Shown one piece after another: positions 31,085-42,124 of a DNA stretch of 64,000 nt. Below the pieces are notes generated by a model. That model saw nothing but the letters and a program-made list of their open reading frames with translations. It was not told the origin of the DNA and ran no database searches. Position 1 is the first letter of the stretch. Each line of letters opens with the position of its first letter. Origin of the DNA: Lucinisca nassula (Eukaryota > Mollusca > Bivalvia > Lucinida > Lucinidae); the NCBI GenBank assembly GCA_963580285.1, contig OY757012.1, forward strand, positions 173,063,994 to 173,127,993, in the 5' to 3' direction. The translations under genes were made by a program, and so were the position numbers.

Positions 31085-32183
31085 GGGGGTCAAATTATTA
31101 TAGCTATAATAAAATGACCCACCCTTTTTATCTGTTATTGATATACTGGTATTTGAGTTCATTCAATTAATTAAACTTTTCATTGAATTAGATGGCTTGT
31201 AATACACTAGATTCAGTAAGGTTCAGTATGTGGGAGGGGTTGTAACTTAATGACTAGAAATAAGTTGGGGGGGGGTCAAATTATTATAGCTATAATAAAA
31301 TGACCCACCCTTACTATTTGTAATTAGTGTACTGGTATTTGAGTTCACACAGTTAAATTAAAACTTAAATTGCTTTATATGGCTAGAAATAGACTATATT
31401 CAGTAAGGTTCAGTATGTGGGAGCGGTTGTAACTTAATGACTAGAAATAAGGGGGGGGGTCAAATTATTATAGCTATAATAAAATGACCCACCTTACTAT
31501 TTGTAATGAGTGTACTGGTATTTGAGTTCACACAGTTAAATTAAAACTTATATTGCTTTATATGGCTAGAAATAGACTATATTCAGTAAGGTTCAGTATG
31601 TGGGAGGGGTTGTTACTTAATGACTTGAAATTGGGGGGAGGGTCAAATTATTATAGCTATAATAAAATGACCCACCCTTATTATCTGTTATTGATATACT
31701 GGCATTTCAGTTCACTCAATAGATTAAACTTTTCATTGAATTAGATGGCTTGTAATACACTAGATTCAGTAAGGTTCAGTATGTGGGAGGGGTTGTAACT
31801 TAATGACTAGAAATAAGGGGGGGGGTCAAATTATTATAGCTATAATAAAATGACCAACCCTTACTATTTGTAATTAGTGTACTGGTATTTGAGTTCACAC
31901 AGTTAAATTAAAACTTAAATTGCTTTATATGGCTAGAAATAGACTATATTCAGTAAGGTTCAGTATGTGGGAGGGGTTGTAACTTAATGACTAGAAATAA
32001 GGGGGGGGGGGGGGTCAAATTATTATAGCTATAATAAAATGACCCACCTTACTATTTGTAATGAGTGTACTGGTATTTGAGTTCACACAGTTAAATTAAA
32101 ACTTATATTGCTTTATATGGCTAGAAATAGACTATATTCAGTAAGGTTCAGTATGTGGGAGGGGTTGTTACTTAATGACTTGA
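31085..32183 (+). repeat. ~180-bp repeats in a three-unit higher-order pattern (left block)
   Basis: Units begin with a G run and GTCAAATTATTATAGC at about 31085, 31266, 31448, 31630, 31807, 32001. Variants cycle: TATCTGTTATTGATATACTG, then TTTGTAATTAGTG, then TTTGTAATGAGTG, repeated. Period three, ~550 bp. Confidence 0.85.
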
Positions 32184-32184
32184 T

Positions 32185-34023
32185 TCTAGGATAAGGAATA
32201 TAATTTCTAAAGGACCGAAATATCGGTTTCCTTCTAAAATTGATTTCAGTAAATGTAGAGATGAAATCGCTGCTTCCTTGAATGAATTCGGTAATCGATG
32301 GTGTAAGCGAGAGTATGTTGAGTGTAAAGCCCTAAAGGACTGGAAACTTAGCATTTTAAGACTAGTGAATAAACGCATTTCTTTCTATTCTCAAAATACT
32401 AACTTATTACCTCCTAAGCCCAAGACGTCTTTACGTCATCTTAAACTAGGTGTTCAAGAATTTCATAAGAAGTTTGTTTTGGCCCCTGCAGACAAGGCCG
32501 CTAACAACGTCGTCGTTGTGTGACGGCTCCACTATGTTAACACGCTTAAGCAGGAGCTTGGTGGTACTAAGGCCTATGAACTTCAGCCTTTGGCTGAAGA
32601 GAGAGCTATAGTAGATAAACATGTTTGTCTTTCAGCCACCAAGTTTGCTGTGTGTGTTAACGAAGGCCAAGACAAGCTTCCTACGCTATACTGGTTACCA
32701 AAACTTCATAAAAAACCTTACAAAGCACGGTTTATTGCAAATTCTAGTTCTTGCACTACCACTGAACTTTCTAAATTATTAACTTCCTGTCTTACTGCTA
32801 TTAAAACGCATGTAATTAAATATTGTGATAAAGTCTTTGAAAGATCAGGAAGAAATCTGTTTTGGTCTATAAAAAATTCGAACGAGGTTTTAAATAAATT
32901 GAAATCTAGACAGTTTCGTGCTTCTAGTTTGTCTACCTACGATTTTTCCACTCTTTACACTACACTTCCTCATAATCTTATAAAAGAAAAGCTTAATAAT
33001 TTAATTGAATGGGCTTTTCACAGAGAAGATTCTCTCTATCTTGCATGTAATGTCAGAAATGCATTTTTCACTTCTAAAGAGCATAAGAATTATATACTTT
33101 GGTCATGTCAGAAAGTGTGTGATGCCCTCACCTTTCTACTTGACAACATTTATATTAGATTCGGTACTAAGTTATTTAGACAAATTGTGGGTATTCCGAT
33201 GGGTACTAATTGCGCACCTCTTGTGGCTGATCTGTTCTTGTATTGTTATGAAAGAGACTTCATTTTGTCGCTTTCCATTGATAACCAATCTGAAATTATT
33301 GAAGCTTTTAGCTCTACTTCTAGATATTTAGATGATTTATTAAATATTGATAATACCTATTTTGATGGTTTGATCAGTCAGATTTACCCCCTAGAACTTC
33401 AGTTAAATAAAGCAAATTCTTCTGATACCGAGGCCCCGTTTTTGGATTTACATCTATCTATTGTAGATGGATTTGTTTCCTGCAAAATTTATGATAAACG
33501 CGATGACTTTGATTTTGAGATTGTAAATTTTCCTTTTTTGGATGGTGATGTTCCTCGTGCGCCATCCTATGGCGTTTATATTTCGCAATTAATTCGATTT
33601 GCTAGAGTGTGTAGTCATGTAACTGACTTCAACACTCGTAATAAATTATTAACGGCTAAACTCCTTAATCAGGGTTATCGGTACCATAAACTACGCAAAG
33701 CCTTTTCAAAATTTTATAGACGCCATTCTGATTTAATTTCGAAGTTCAATATTGGACTTAAATCTCTTCTGCAACAAGGTCTATCGGAACCCGAATTTTA
33801 TGGTGACTTAGTATATAAATTCAGAAAAATATATAACCGCAATGACTTCAGCACCCAATTTCGTAAAATCATTCTTCGATATAAAAAGATTGGGTACAAC
33901 ATGGATATTATACGACAGACTGCATGCATGGTAGTTAACCCAATCACGGTTGGCAACTTTGCTTCCCTCTTTAATTGCACGCCGGTGGGTCAGGCCTCAG
34001 ATTCTATGACGGCTCCAACGTAA
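32185..34023 (+). CDS. PLE reverse transcriptase, longer copy, one in-frame UGA (probable selenoprotein)
   Basis: Open from the truncation point to TAA at 34021-34023: 612 codons, with TGA as codon 113. Begins SRIRNIISKGPKYRFP, the motif right after the CxC linker in family B (KGLKYRDP). Then a basic helical region (WCKREYVECKALKDWK), ADKAANNVVVV, UGA, RLHYVNT, and the full RT palm (YDFSTLYTT, GIPMGTNCAP, RYLDD) and thumb. No other stop or frameshift: the frame is clean apart from the UGA. Codons 32278 (TTG) and 32590 (TTG) are internal, not starts. Lacks the nuclease, so not autonomous. The flank is satellite, so transcription is uncertain. Confidence 0.87.
32521..32523 (+). other. In-frame TGA, candidate selenocysteine codon (copy 2)
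   Basis: Same codon as 217-219 in copy 1, aligned with the Cys of family B. Eight or so of the differences between the two copies are synonymous, and neither copy has any other disruption. Confidence 0.72.
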
Positions 34024-34588
34024 AGGCTTATTGAAAATTAAAGAGATAATGTTGGTTGGTGCCTGATGCTCTGTCTCTGGTCGGGCTCATCGGAGTCTAA
34101 CTGTTGGTTTTCTTTTGCTCCAGCATTTCAGTGGTTTCTTGCTGTCGAGTCCTCACCGTTGTCTCACCTCTGTGGTTCTTTGATTTCTGTGTTCACGGAG
34201 ATGTTGCACTGATGAGTTAGGAGGCCTTCATGCGGACTTAACAAATTATTTGTCTAAATCGCGACGGAAGTAAGGGCGAGGATTGTGGCCACGTAAAATC
34301 GATTTAAGCCCCCCAGTGGAAATCTTCCACTGACCGTTCCAAGGCGGCTCTTCTGTGGCGATTTATTTATGTTGTTGTTTGTTACTTACTGTGTGTATCA
34401 CTTGTGTCTTTTAATTTTGGATGGCCATATGGCCATTTTGTGGGAAAGTAACTGTCCATATGGCCTTCCTTTGTTTAGGTTTCCATTATGGTCTGGTTGC
34501 TTAATGTTTGTATTTCTTTCCCTTTGGTGTCTTTTATGGATGGAGTAAGTTAATTGTATCAATTCCTGATCTTTGTTTTACTTCTACT
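34024..34588 (+). repeat. PLE family A 3' non-coding end (copy 2)
   Basis: Collinear with 1720-2287, differing by a few bases. Confidence 0.9.
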
Positions 34589-35165
34589 TTGAAATTGGGG
34601 GGAGGGTCAAATTATTATAGCTATAATAAAATGACCCACCCTTATTATCTGTTATTGATATACTGGCATTTCAGTTCACTCAATAGATTAAACTTTTAAT
34701 TGAATTAGATGCCTTGTTATACACTAGATTCAGTAAGGTTCAGTATGTGGGAGGGGTTGTAACTTAATGACCTGAAATGGGGGGGGGGGGGGGGGGGGGG
34801 GCAAATTATTAAAGCTATAATATAATGACCCACCCTTATTATCTGTTATTGATATATTGGTATTTGAGTTCATTCAATTAATTAAACTTTTCATTGAATT
34901 AGATGGATTGTAATACACTAGATTCAGTAAGGTTCATTGGTTCAGTATGTTGTAACTTAATGACTTTAAATGGGGGGGGGGGGGTCAAATTATTATAGCT
35001 ATAATAATATGACCCACCCTTACTATTTGTAATTAGTGTACTGGTATTTGAGTTCACACAGTTAAATTAAAACTTAAATTGCTTTATATGGCTAGAAATA
35101 GACTAGATTCAGTAAGGTTCAGTAGTTGGGAGGGGTTGTTACTTAATGACTAGAAATTGAGGGGG
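34589..35165 (+). repeat. Higher-order repeats, right block
   Basis: Continues the interrupted unit (GAAATTGGGGGGAGGGTCAA) and two more, with G runs up to ~23 at 34779-34801. Confidence 0.85.
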
Positions 35166-36116
35166 GGGGTCAAATAATTATAGCTACAACGTTCAATTGT
35201 CATGATTATCCTGTTGTTTTAACCAAGTTTATTAGAAATAATCTACTGCTATATCCCCTTTTCTTTACATTATTTTGAGTCCATTCCCTTGGTTGAAAAA
35301 GATACTTGCTGTGGGGGGTCATTTTATTATGGGTATAATATTTTGACCACCCCCCCCCTACATTTAATCAACAGTTCAACATTCAATAGTCATGATTATT
35401 CTGTTGTTTTAATCCAGTTAATTAGAAATAATCTACTGCTATATCCCCTTTTCTTTACATTATTTTGACTCCATTTCCTTTGTTGAAAAAGATACTTGTG
35501 TGTGTGTGTGGGGGGGGGGGGGGTGCATTTTATTATGGGTATAATATTTTGACCCCCTTTCTAAGCAGCAACACCCATTTCAAATGAGAATATTATTCTT
35601 CATTATCTTGTTAAATGTGATATAATGATGATAATGATATTATTGTCCAGTACTTTGTAAATTGTACTGGGGGGGGGGGGGGTCATTTTATTATAGCTAT
35701 AATATTTTGACCCCCCCCCCCCCCCACTTTCTTGGCAGCAACACCCATTTCAAAAGAGAATATTATTCTGCATTAATTTTGTCAAATGTGAAATAATCTA
35801 TTGATATTATTATCCAGTACTATTATTTGGAGGCCATTTCCTTAGTTGAAAAAAGATATGTATTAAGGGGGGGGGGTCATTTTATTATAGCTATAATATT
35901 TTGACCCCCCTACCCATGTTGTCAGATCTGCAATAGACTCCTTGCAATACCCATTTCTTATCTGATCAATACCTATTTATCGATAAAAGTCCACTTCTGA
36001 TTTATTTTGCTGAAGTTTTAGGGGCGGGTCAAAATATTATAGGGGGGGTCAAAATATTACTGTAATATATTGACCCGCGGGTCAAAATATTACACGGGTC
36101 AAAATATTATCTGACA
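35166..36116. repeat. Second repeat type of the TIR element
   Basis: ~190-bp units with TAGTCATGATTATYCTGTTG or AGCAACACCCATTTCAAA, each with GGGGTCATTTTATTATAGC and TATAATATTTTGACCCCCC facing each other: G-run/C-run palindromes. Ends in TGACCCGCGGGTCA repeats. Confidence 0.8.
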
Positions 36117-36570
36117 CCGGGCTTCCCCGGGAGACCCTTTGGGAGTGTCAATGAATGTGTCTAATCATAAGGAACAAGAATATATATGGTTTAGGGGTGG
36201 GATATGTAAGGTTTCCGAGATATTGGGCCTTTTATGAAGGGGAGGGGTTTGACTTGGCTCCGGCGCGTCTCGGGGTACTCCCAGGTTGGTGTCACGGAAT
36301 TGGTCTTATCATAAACAACAAGAATATATATGGTTTAGGGGGGATTCGAATGGTATCTGAGATAAGTTGCCTTTTTATGAAATGGAGGGGGAGTGGCAGG
36401 ACCGCGGCGCATCCCAGGGGACCCCCAAGTTGGTGTCACTGAATTTGCCTTGGCATAAGGAACAAGAGTATATATACGGTTTAGGGGGTGGGGCTCGGAA
36501 TGGTTTCTGAGATATATTACCTTTTTTGAAGTGGCGGGGGTGGGGCATGGGGCACCCTCAGACTGACATA
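36117..36570 (+). repeat. ~145-bp tandem array, right part
   Basis: AAGAATATATATGG anchors at about 36174, 36318, 36463. Continues the array broken at 30660. Confidence 0.85.
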
Positions 36571-36649
36571 AAAGCATATGGCTGAAAGAAGTTTATTCAA
36601 GAAACACTTATATAAAAGTTTTCCAAAATATCTTCAATGACTTGACAGC

Positions 36650-36937
36650 AATTGCCATTTTTCAATTTTCCCAATTTTGAAGTAACGCATAGCAGGTAAC
36701 GCATAGCAGGTAAATCGCCTTTTCTCTGGATCAGTTCTGTTCGACAGGTTGATCTTAACATGAGTAGTTTATGGGTCTCATTACTGGTCAGTTTTCCGTT
36801 AAAATATTAAAGCTTTGTATGTATTTTGATATAAATGACCAAGCCATGTGCTCGCTCCCTATTATTATTTAAATGAATAGCATTTTACCAGCGAGAGAAC
36901 TTGCTCACTGGTACATCGGCAAGCAAAGCCGAATATT
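36650..36937 (+). repeat. Direct repeat, copy 1 (partner 38288-38563)
   Basis: CTCTGGATCAGTTCTGTTCG... TTTACCAGCGAGAGAACTTG shared over ~280 bp with the partner. Confidence 0.9.
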
Positions 36938-37190
36938 AACCGACACCTTCCATCAGAGACACCAAAGGGAAAGATACAAAAACATTTCATAACTAGACCC
37001 TTTATTGATATATCAATAGCGGAATGCCAAAATGTCGGAAGCCACTGGGCCGATTGAGGCCCAAAATTCATCTGTGGTATCCTTGTGCTGGGGAATTGAA
37101 AGTTAGTGTGTTTGTGTATGTGTGCTTTTTATGAAAATCGGCCATTTAGTTTGGTTAATATGGCAATTTAGAGTTTCCATAGACTTATAA
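36938..37190 (-). repeat. Inverted repeat arm with PLE-like end (partner 39023-39275)
   Basis: ACACCTTCCATCAGAGACAC... AATGTCGGAAGCCACTGG... TTTTCATAAA-AAATCGGCC is the reverse of the partner. Confidence 0.85.
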
Positions 37191-38004
37191 TTAACACGTG
37201 CCAGACATCTAGTGAGTTTCACCCGGAAGTTGGTATAGTTACTTTTTTAACTAAGTATATTTGTTATGGTTTGTCTTTGGGTGTTTGTGTCGCTTATTTT
37301 GTTATTTTTTGATAGCTTATTGGTCATTTTGTGGAAAAGTAACTGTCCTTTTTGCTTTCCGCAATTGATGTTTCCTATAGGGTCTGTTGTTTTATGTTTG
37401 TGTTTCTTTCCCTTTGGTGTCTCTGATGGGAGCTGTGGGTAAATTGTATCGATTCCTGATCATTGCCTCCACTTCTACTTTACAAAGAAAACAAACAAAA
37501 TTATAAAGAATAACGAATGACCCCAGACTGCTTGCAATGATGTAAAATGATGGTTAGGGAAGGCAAAGGTGAAATGTATCTAGTGTCAATGGCGCGTCCA
37601 ACTGATATTGGCTTAACGTTGGACAATTAAAAAGAGAAACAATCAGGAACTAATTCAACCAGGTCCGAACTTCTTCTTACAATAACACTTGAGAAAGAAG
37701 TCGAAACGTAGATCGACAACAGTAACCAAAATAGAAAACAGGTAAACCGAATCAGCAGCTCTTTTCCAAACAGATGGTGACTCAGAAAATCCTAATCTAA
37801 CTAAAATGTTAGAAAGAATCAGAAACGCAAAGTTAAGGATAGAGGGAGAATGTTGTTATTTTTTCTGTTTCTACACTTCCATTCATTTTCATCTTTCTCC
37901 TCTTTCTCTTTCATCTCCTCTACTATCTTTTCTATATATTTTCCCCCTTTCTCTATGGGATGACACAAGATGGCCCACAAGGACGGAAGTGTCGTTAAAC
38001 ACAA

Positions 38005-38110
38005 CAGTCAATCTTGCGTGTTAGTTAACCAAGTCACAGTTGATAACTTTACTTTCCGCATTACTTGCGCGCCGGTAGTTGGGCCTCAGTCTCTTCGGTA
38101 GTTCCGACTT
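38005..38110 (+). pseudogene. PLE RT C-terminal remnant
   Basis: Translates QSCVLVNQVTVDNFTFRITC then APV, aligning with family A RQTACMVVNPITVGNFASLF. Third PLE lineage (C). Confidence 0.65.
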
Positions 38111-38129
38111 TAAGACTTCCTTTTAAGAT

Positions 38130-38287
38130 AAGTTGTTTAGGTCGTAGTACCAAAGCGTTAATCCAAAATCATTAGCCCATTCACACAATGGCAAATATCA
38201 ATGTTAGATCAACAGACATGGACTCCAGAAGAGTGTAATCAGGCGTCCGCGGATAGTAAGCATTACTTGGTAAGCAAGCTTCGCCCA
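38130..38287 (-). repeat. Family B PLE 3'-end fragment
   Basis: GGTCGTAGTACCAAAGCGTT ... CATGGACTCCAGAAGAGTGT ... ACTTGGTAAGCAAGCTTC, same as 8652-8810. Confidence 0.9.
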
Positions 38288-38563
38288 CCATTTTTCAATT
38301 TCCCCATTTTGGAGTAATGCATAGCATAACTATTAATTCGCCTTTTCTCTGGATCAGTTCTGTTCGACAGGTTCATCATAACATGAGTATTTTATGAGTC
38401 TCATTATTGGTCAGTTTTCCGTTAAAATATTTTAGCTTTGGATGTATATTGATATGTGACCAAGGCATGTGCTCACTCGCTCTTATCATTTAAATGAATA
38501 GCATTTTACCAGCGAGAGAACTTGCTGACTGGTACATCGGCAAGCATAGCCGAATATATCGAC
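38288..38563 (+). repeat. Direct repeat, copy 2
   Basis: Partner of 36650-36937; joined directly to the truncated family B fragment. Confidence 0.9.
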
Positions 38564-38633
38564 ATTTTGAGTCGAATTTACCCACCCTCCCGAAAGATAA
38601 TATTCGCCTTTTTAAAAATTATCATTCCCTCTA

Positions 38634-38649
38634 TCTCTCTTTCTCTCTC

Positions 38650-38718
<69 letters not shown>
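38634..38718 (+). repeat. (CT)n microsatellite
   Basis: Nearly pure CT for ~80 bp. It creates long Ser/Leu ORFs that are artefacts. 38719-39022 is AT-rich without features. Confidence 0.97.
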
Positions 38719-38721
<3 letters not shown>

Positions 38722-39022
38722 ATTTTAATAAAATTCAAAATTTGTGTCGTTATTGTGACCAACTTTGTATCAATGTGAACTTAATACTATAGCTAGTTCT
38801 GCATTTTTACGTTTTGTAATATATTCATTGTCATATTTATAAAGATGAGGGCTTTATGATATTGAAATTTATTTAGATTTAATCAAATATGAATTTTGAA
38901 TAAAACTATTGTCTTGTAACTATGTACATAAAAACTTGACCGCCAATTATTTATTTGCAATTTTATTACTTTCTCTATTTCTTTTTCTGTTCCTGACTTC
39001 CGCACGTAGATAATAATAAGTC

Positions 39023-39310
39023 TTTGGAAACTCTAAATGGCCATAGCAACCAAACTAAACGGCCGATTTTCATAAAAACACACATACACAAACACACAAA
39101 CCTGTACTTCCACTTCCCCAGCACAAGGATATCACAGATGAATTTTTGGCCTAAATCGGCCCAGTGGCTTCCGACATTTTGGCATTCCGCTATTGATATA
39201 TCAATTAGGGTCTAGTTATGAAACGTTTGTGTATCTTTCCCTTTGGTGTCCCTGATGGGAGGTGTCGGTTAATTGTAACAATTTCTGAACATTGCCTTCA
39301 CTTCTACTTA
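39023..39310 (+). repeat. Inverted repeat arm (partner 36938-37190) with PLE 3' end
   Basis: GGAAACTCTAAATGGCCATA... CCCAGTGGCTTCCGACATTT, running into a PLE 3' terminus to ~39310. Confidence 0.85.
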
Positions 39311-39825
39311 TAATACATGTAAATGATGTACAGGGTGCGGATACACGAAATTTCTGTCCTTGACAGCGCAAGCAGTAGTAACGTGTGTATCAGAAACTGA
39401 CTTCATGGATATTTGAAATCACTCATGCAAGAGCACAGAGATAAAATATGATGTACTGATTGAGTTATATTTTTTTACTTTGGAAGAGGAACGCGGTCCA
39501 AGTCAGAGAGTACGAAAATATAGTATTCCAGCATTTATTGCTTTTAAACACGTGTGTTGAACCCAGACATTGGGCTGTTGACTCGGTTTACCAGCTGTCT
39601 ATTTTGTTTACTGTCGTGGCTCCGTGTTTCCGCTTTTTTCCCTTGTGGTGTTGTTTGATTGGGGTGGGGCGGATAGATCTGATCTTACAGGTACTTGGTG
39701 GTTTCTCTTTTCAATTTACTGCCAATATCACCAATGAAAAATACCTGTGTAAAAATGGATCTGGAACATGATTCGGCACAAATCTTGGACAGGGCATGAC
39801 ACTCAACTTGAATCCATCTGACCAA
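39311..39825. other. Intergenic, no recognised feature
   Basis: A 103-codon ORF (39460-39771) shows no domain and I do not call it. Confidence 0.45.
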
Positions 39826-40150
39826 AGTAGAAGTAAAACAAAGATCGGGAATCGATACAATTAACTTACTCCACCCATCAAAGACACCAAAGTGAATGAA
39901 ACACAAACATGAAGCGACCAGACCATAATCGAAACCTAAACAAAGGAAGGCCATAAGGATAGTTTCTTTTCCCCAAAATAGCCATATGGCCATCCAAAAT
40001 AACAAGACACAAGTGATACACACAGTAAGTAACAAACAACAACATAAATAAACTGCCACAGAAGAACCGCCTTGGAACGGTCAGTGGAAAGATTTCCACG
40101 GGGTCTTAAATCGATTTTACGTGGCCATAATCCTCGCTCTTACTTCCGTC
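39826..40150 (-). repeat. PLE 3' fragment
   Basis: Terminus AAGTAGAAGTAAAACAAAG at 39826, through CCAAAATAGCCATATGGCC to ACGTGGCCATAATCCTCGC; ends beside a short CTTACTTCCGTCG duplication. Confidence 0.9.
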
Positions 40151-40999
40151 GTGTTGCCCTTACTTCCGTTCCGTCGCATACCAGTCCATTAGACAGAGGA
40201 ATTCCTATCAAGTTAAGCTGGTTGCCACAGATGACCATGCGAAATGAAAAGTATAACAAAATTTCATAGAAAGTTTGCACATCCTTCCAAGAAAATGTTG
40301 ATAGTCTTGCTAAAAGATACTGGCATATGCATGAGTGTTCTGACAAGAATTGTTGCAATGGACTTTAAAACTGGAAAGAGATACTGATACTGCACATGAC
40401 GTATGTGGCCGAGGTACACGGTATCATTTTTATCAACAGATATCGCCAGAAAGTATGGTGTTATAAGATCAGTTATGACCGGCAATTCAATTCAGTTGAG
40501 ATGAGGGATGATGAATCTTTCTTGAATATTCAGGAGTGCACCGAAGCTTGAGAAAGTCGTTTTCAAACAGGCCTTTGTGAGAGGGTTCATGCTGTCACAA
40601 TCGTGATGCTGACAAAACCAGAGGATAAGCTGAAGAACTTGACAGCTTGACACTCCTATCTTGGGCACAATGGCTAGTATTTGTCTTCAGATACGGAATC
40701 GATTTATTAGCCATCAGTTAGCATTAGTGCCGATCATAGTTTACCTGGAATCATGACTAACAAACAACCCGCTCCTGGTAAAACGACTGCAATAATTATT
40801 GGAAAATGCGCGGATCACCTTAATGCACTGCATGCCTCAAGGAGGGTATTTATCAAATATCCTGTTCTGGATCCTAGATATGTTACAAACAAAACTGAAA
40901 TACTCAGTGTGTTGTTGAACACACATACAAACAGCAAGTAGGATAGATTATTAAGGCCTAGGCAGTACAAAATTCAAGGCCTAACCAGAGCTGTGAAAC
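40151..40999 (+). other. Possible decayed retrotransposon body, unidentified
   Basis: Plus-strand frames give stretches that look protein-like but broken (62 codons at 40753-40938). They lead into the RNase H-like remnant. No domain recognised here. Confidence 0.35.
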
Positions 41000-41295
41000 T
41001 TGTACACAGACTGAAAGATGTCAAATTATACCTTTTATACCCATGCCTAAGCCATGCTTATTCAGAATGGAAGATCATCGTATTTTCTGATGAATAACTT
41101 GAAAAGGCTGGCACATGGAGCCCTGGGACACACATACTTAAGCTGGCTGGTGGCACTGGGTTATGTTGTCCATTAAAGTGGATTCGATGCAATATAAAAC
41201 GAGTTTTGTGATCTATAATCCCTGGCGAAGGTCTAAGTCTACAAGTATGACTGGTTTCTACTGCAGAATATAAGAATCTGATATGGGGTTCTGTT
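41000..41295 (+). pseudogene. Retrotransposon RNase H-like remnant
   Basis: In one frame: SEWKIIVFSDE, stop, LEKAGTWS, GTHILKLAGGTGLCCPLKW, KRVL, stop, GEGLSLQV, stop, then AEYKNLIWG. This matches the pol RNase H pattern W-K-FSDA ... G-CCPLxW ... KRVV-STLAAE-LSL. At least three stops; catalytic Asp in FSD and Glu in GEGLSL remain. Family (copia-like or other) cannot be settled. Confidence 0.55.
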
Positions 41296-41316
41296 GTATA
41301 TTGGCGTTTTCAACCC

Positions 41317-41383
41317 GAGGGATGACCGTGCTGAGCGGAACCGTGGCGACGCCAAGGTTCCGCTCTGTACGGTCATTCCGAGG
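41317..41383. repeat. Hairpin, 21-bp arms
   Basis: ATGACCGTGCTGAGCGGAAC / GTTCCGCTCTGTACGGTCAT with three central mismatches and a 15-base loop. Confidence 0.85.
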
Positions 41384-41482
41384 ATTGGAGCACCCAGCTA
41401 CATCGAACACTATATAAGATTACTTTTCTTGTACAACACCACCAAAATTTTCAGTTTACTTTTTTTGTACTTATGTTTTGTT

Positions 41483-41775
41483 TGATTGTTTGATTTGAGG
41501 TTTAACGTCTCCGTCAACAGTGCAAAGGTCATTTTGGAGACGTTGCTTCCAATTTTGTGGGACTTTTACCCGACATCGAGATGAAATGACCTCTCAAGCC
41601 CTGTCGCCAAATGAAACCAAAAGGGTTTGTTAGCATGGACGGTCCGCCTCGCACCGCGGTTCCTGGACAGGCTGAAATCCTCTAAGTGATGTACAAGTAC
41701 TAGTGTGCGGACGGATTCAGCTCTGCGTGGAAGCATCATGCAGCCCATGTATTTCTTCAAGCCACTATGGGCGGG
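41483..41775 (-). repeat. SINE-A, full length
   Basis: From the TTGTTTGATTTGAGGTTTAA tail side to TTCTTCAAGCC..TATGGGCG at the head. 41776-42124 holds a ~22-base T run (about 41924-41946) and nothing else recognised. Confidence 0.9.
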
Positions 41776-42124
41776 TAGCACCAGGATAAAAACAAAATGT
41801 CTATCCTAGGCTAAAACCACGGATTTTCTTATCTGGTGCGCAAGAAAAATGATTCTGAGCGTAACAGACAAGACTATACCAATCATTGCTTAAACCGACA
41901 ACAGAAGCGTGATCGAATACGTTTTTTTTTTTTTTTTTTTTTTTTTGTCAAAACCGATGGATTGTACAATGCTTGAGATCGACGTCACTGCGATTCAAGA
42001 ATTTCTACAGACAAATAGTATTAATGATATGGTGTTCTGGTAACATTCACTTAGCAAACTTTATGACAAAACAAGGGGCTTCTGGATATCAGCTGCTACA
42101 AGTTTTACAGTTTGGATAAAAGTC

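Larger units (their letters stand above)
32184..34588 (+). mobile_element. Naiad-type PLE, family A copy 2, with empty-site evidence
   Basis: Inserted in a higher-order repeat unit. TTGA is present at both junctions (32180-32183, 34589-34592), consistent with a 4-bp TSD. The intact paralogous site is visible at 31616-31640 (TTAATGACTTGAAATTGGGG). 5'-truncated just after the CxC linker; complete at the 3' end. Confidence 0.9.
30661..36116. mobile_element. TIR-flanked 5.46-kb repeat element inside the tandem array
   Basis: Left end TGTCATATAATATTTTGACC; right end reads the same inverted (GGTCAAAATATTATCTGACA). CCGG flanks both sides (30657-30660, 36117-36120), either a 4-bp TSD or part of the TIR. 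Removing it restores an array unit (GGCCCCGG-GCTTCCCCGG). The interior is higher-order tandem repeats with TATTATAGCTATAATA palindromes between G runs. It holds PLE copy 2 as a later insertion (2405 bp), so the original was ~3.05 kb. No transposase is visible. Confidence 0.8.
37200..38290. repeat. PLE-derived composite, copy 1 (partner 43140-44280)
   Basis: Order: CATCTAGTGAGTTTCACCCG; PLE 3' fragment (+, 37257-37483); a ~500-bp linker (GACCCCAGACTGCTTGCAAT... GATGGTGACTCAGAAAATCC); an RT C-terminal remnant (+, 38005-38110); then the family B 3' end in reverse (38130-38290). The same order and junctions recur at 43140-44280. Confidence 0.88.

Noticed and set aside
36155..36442. 95-codon ORF
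   Set aside because: Translation of the ~145-bp tandem array.
38494..38778. 94- and 68-codon ORFs rich in Ser/Leu
   Set aside because: Translation of the (CT)n microsatellite.
39460..39771. 103-codon ORF
   Set aside because: No domain and no repeat or homology support; the 3' part is near a PLE fragment.
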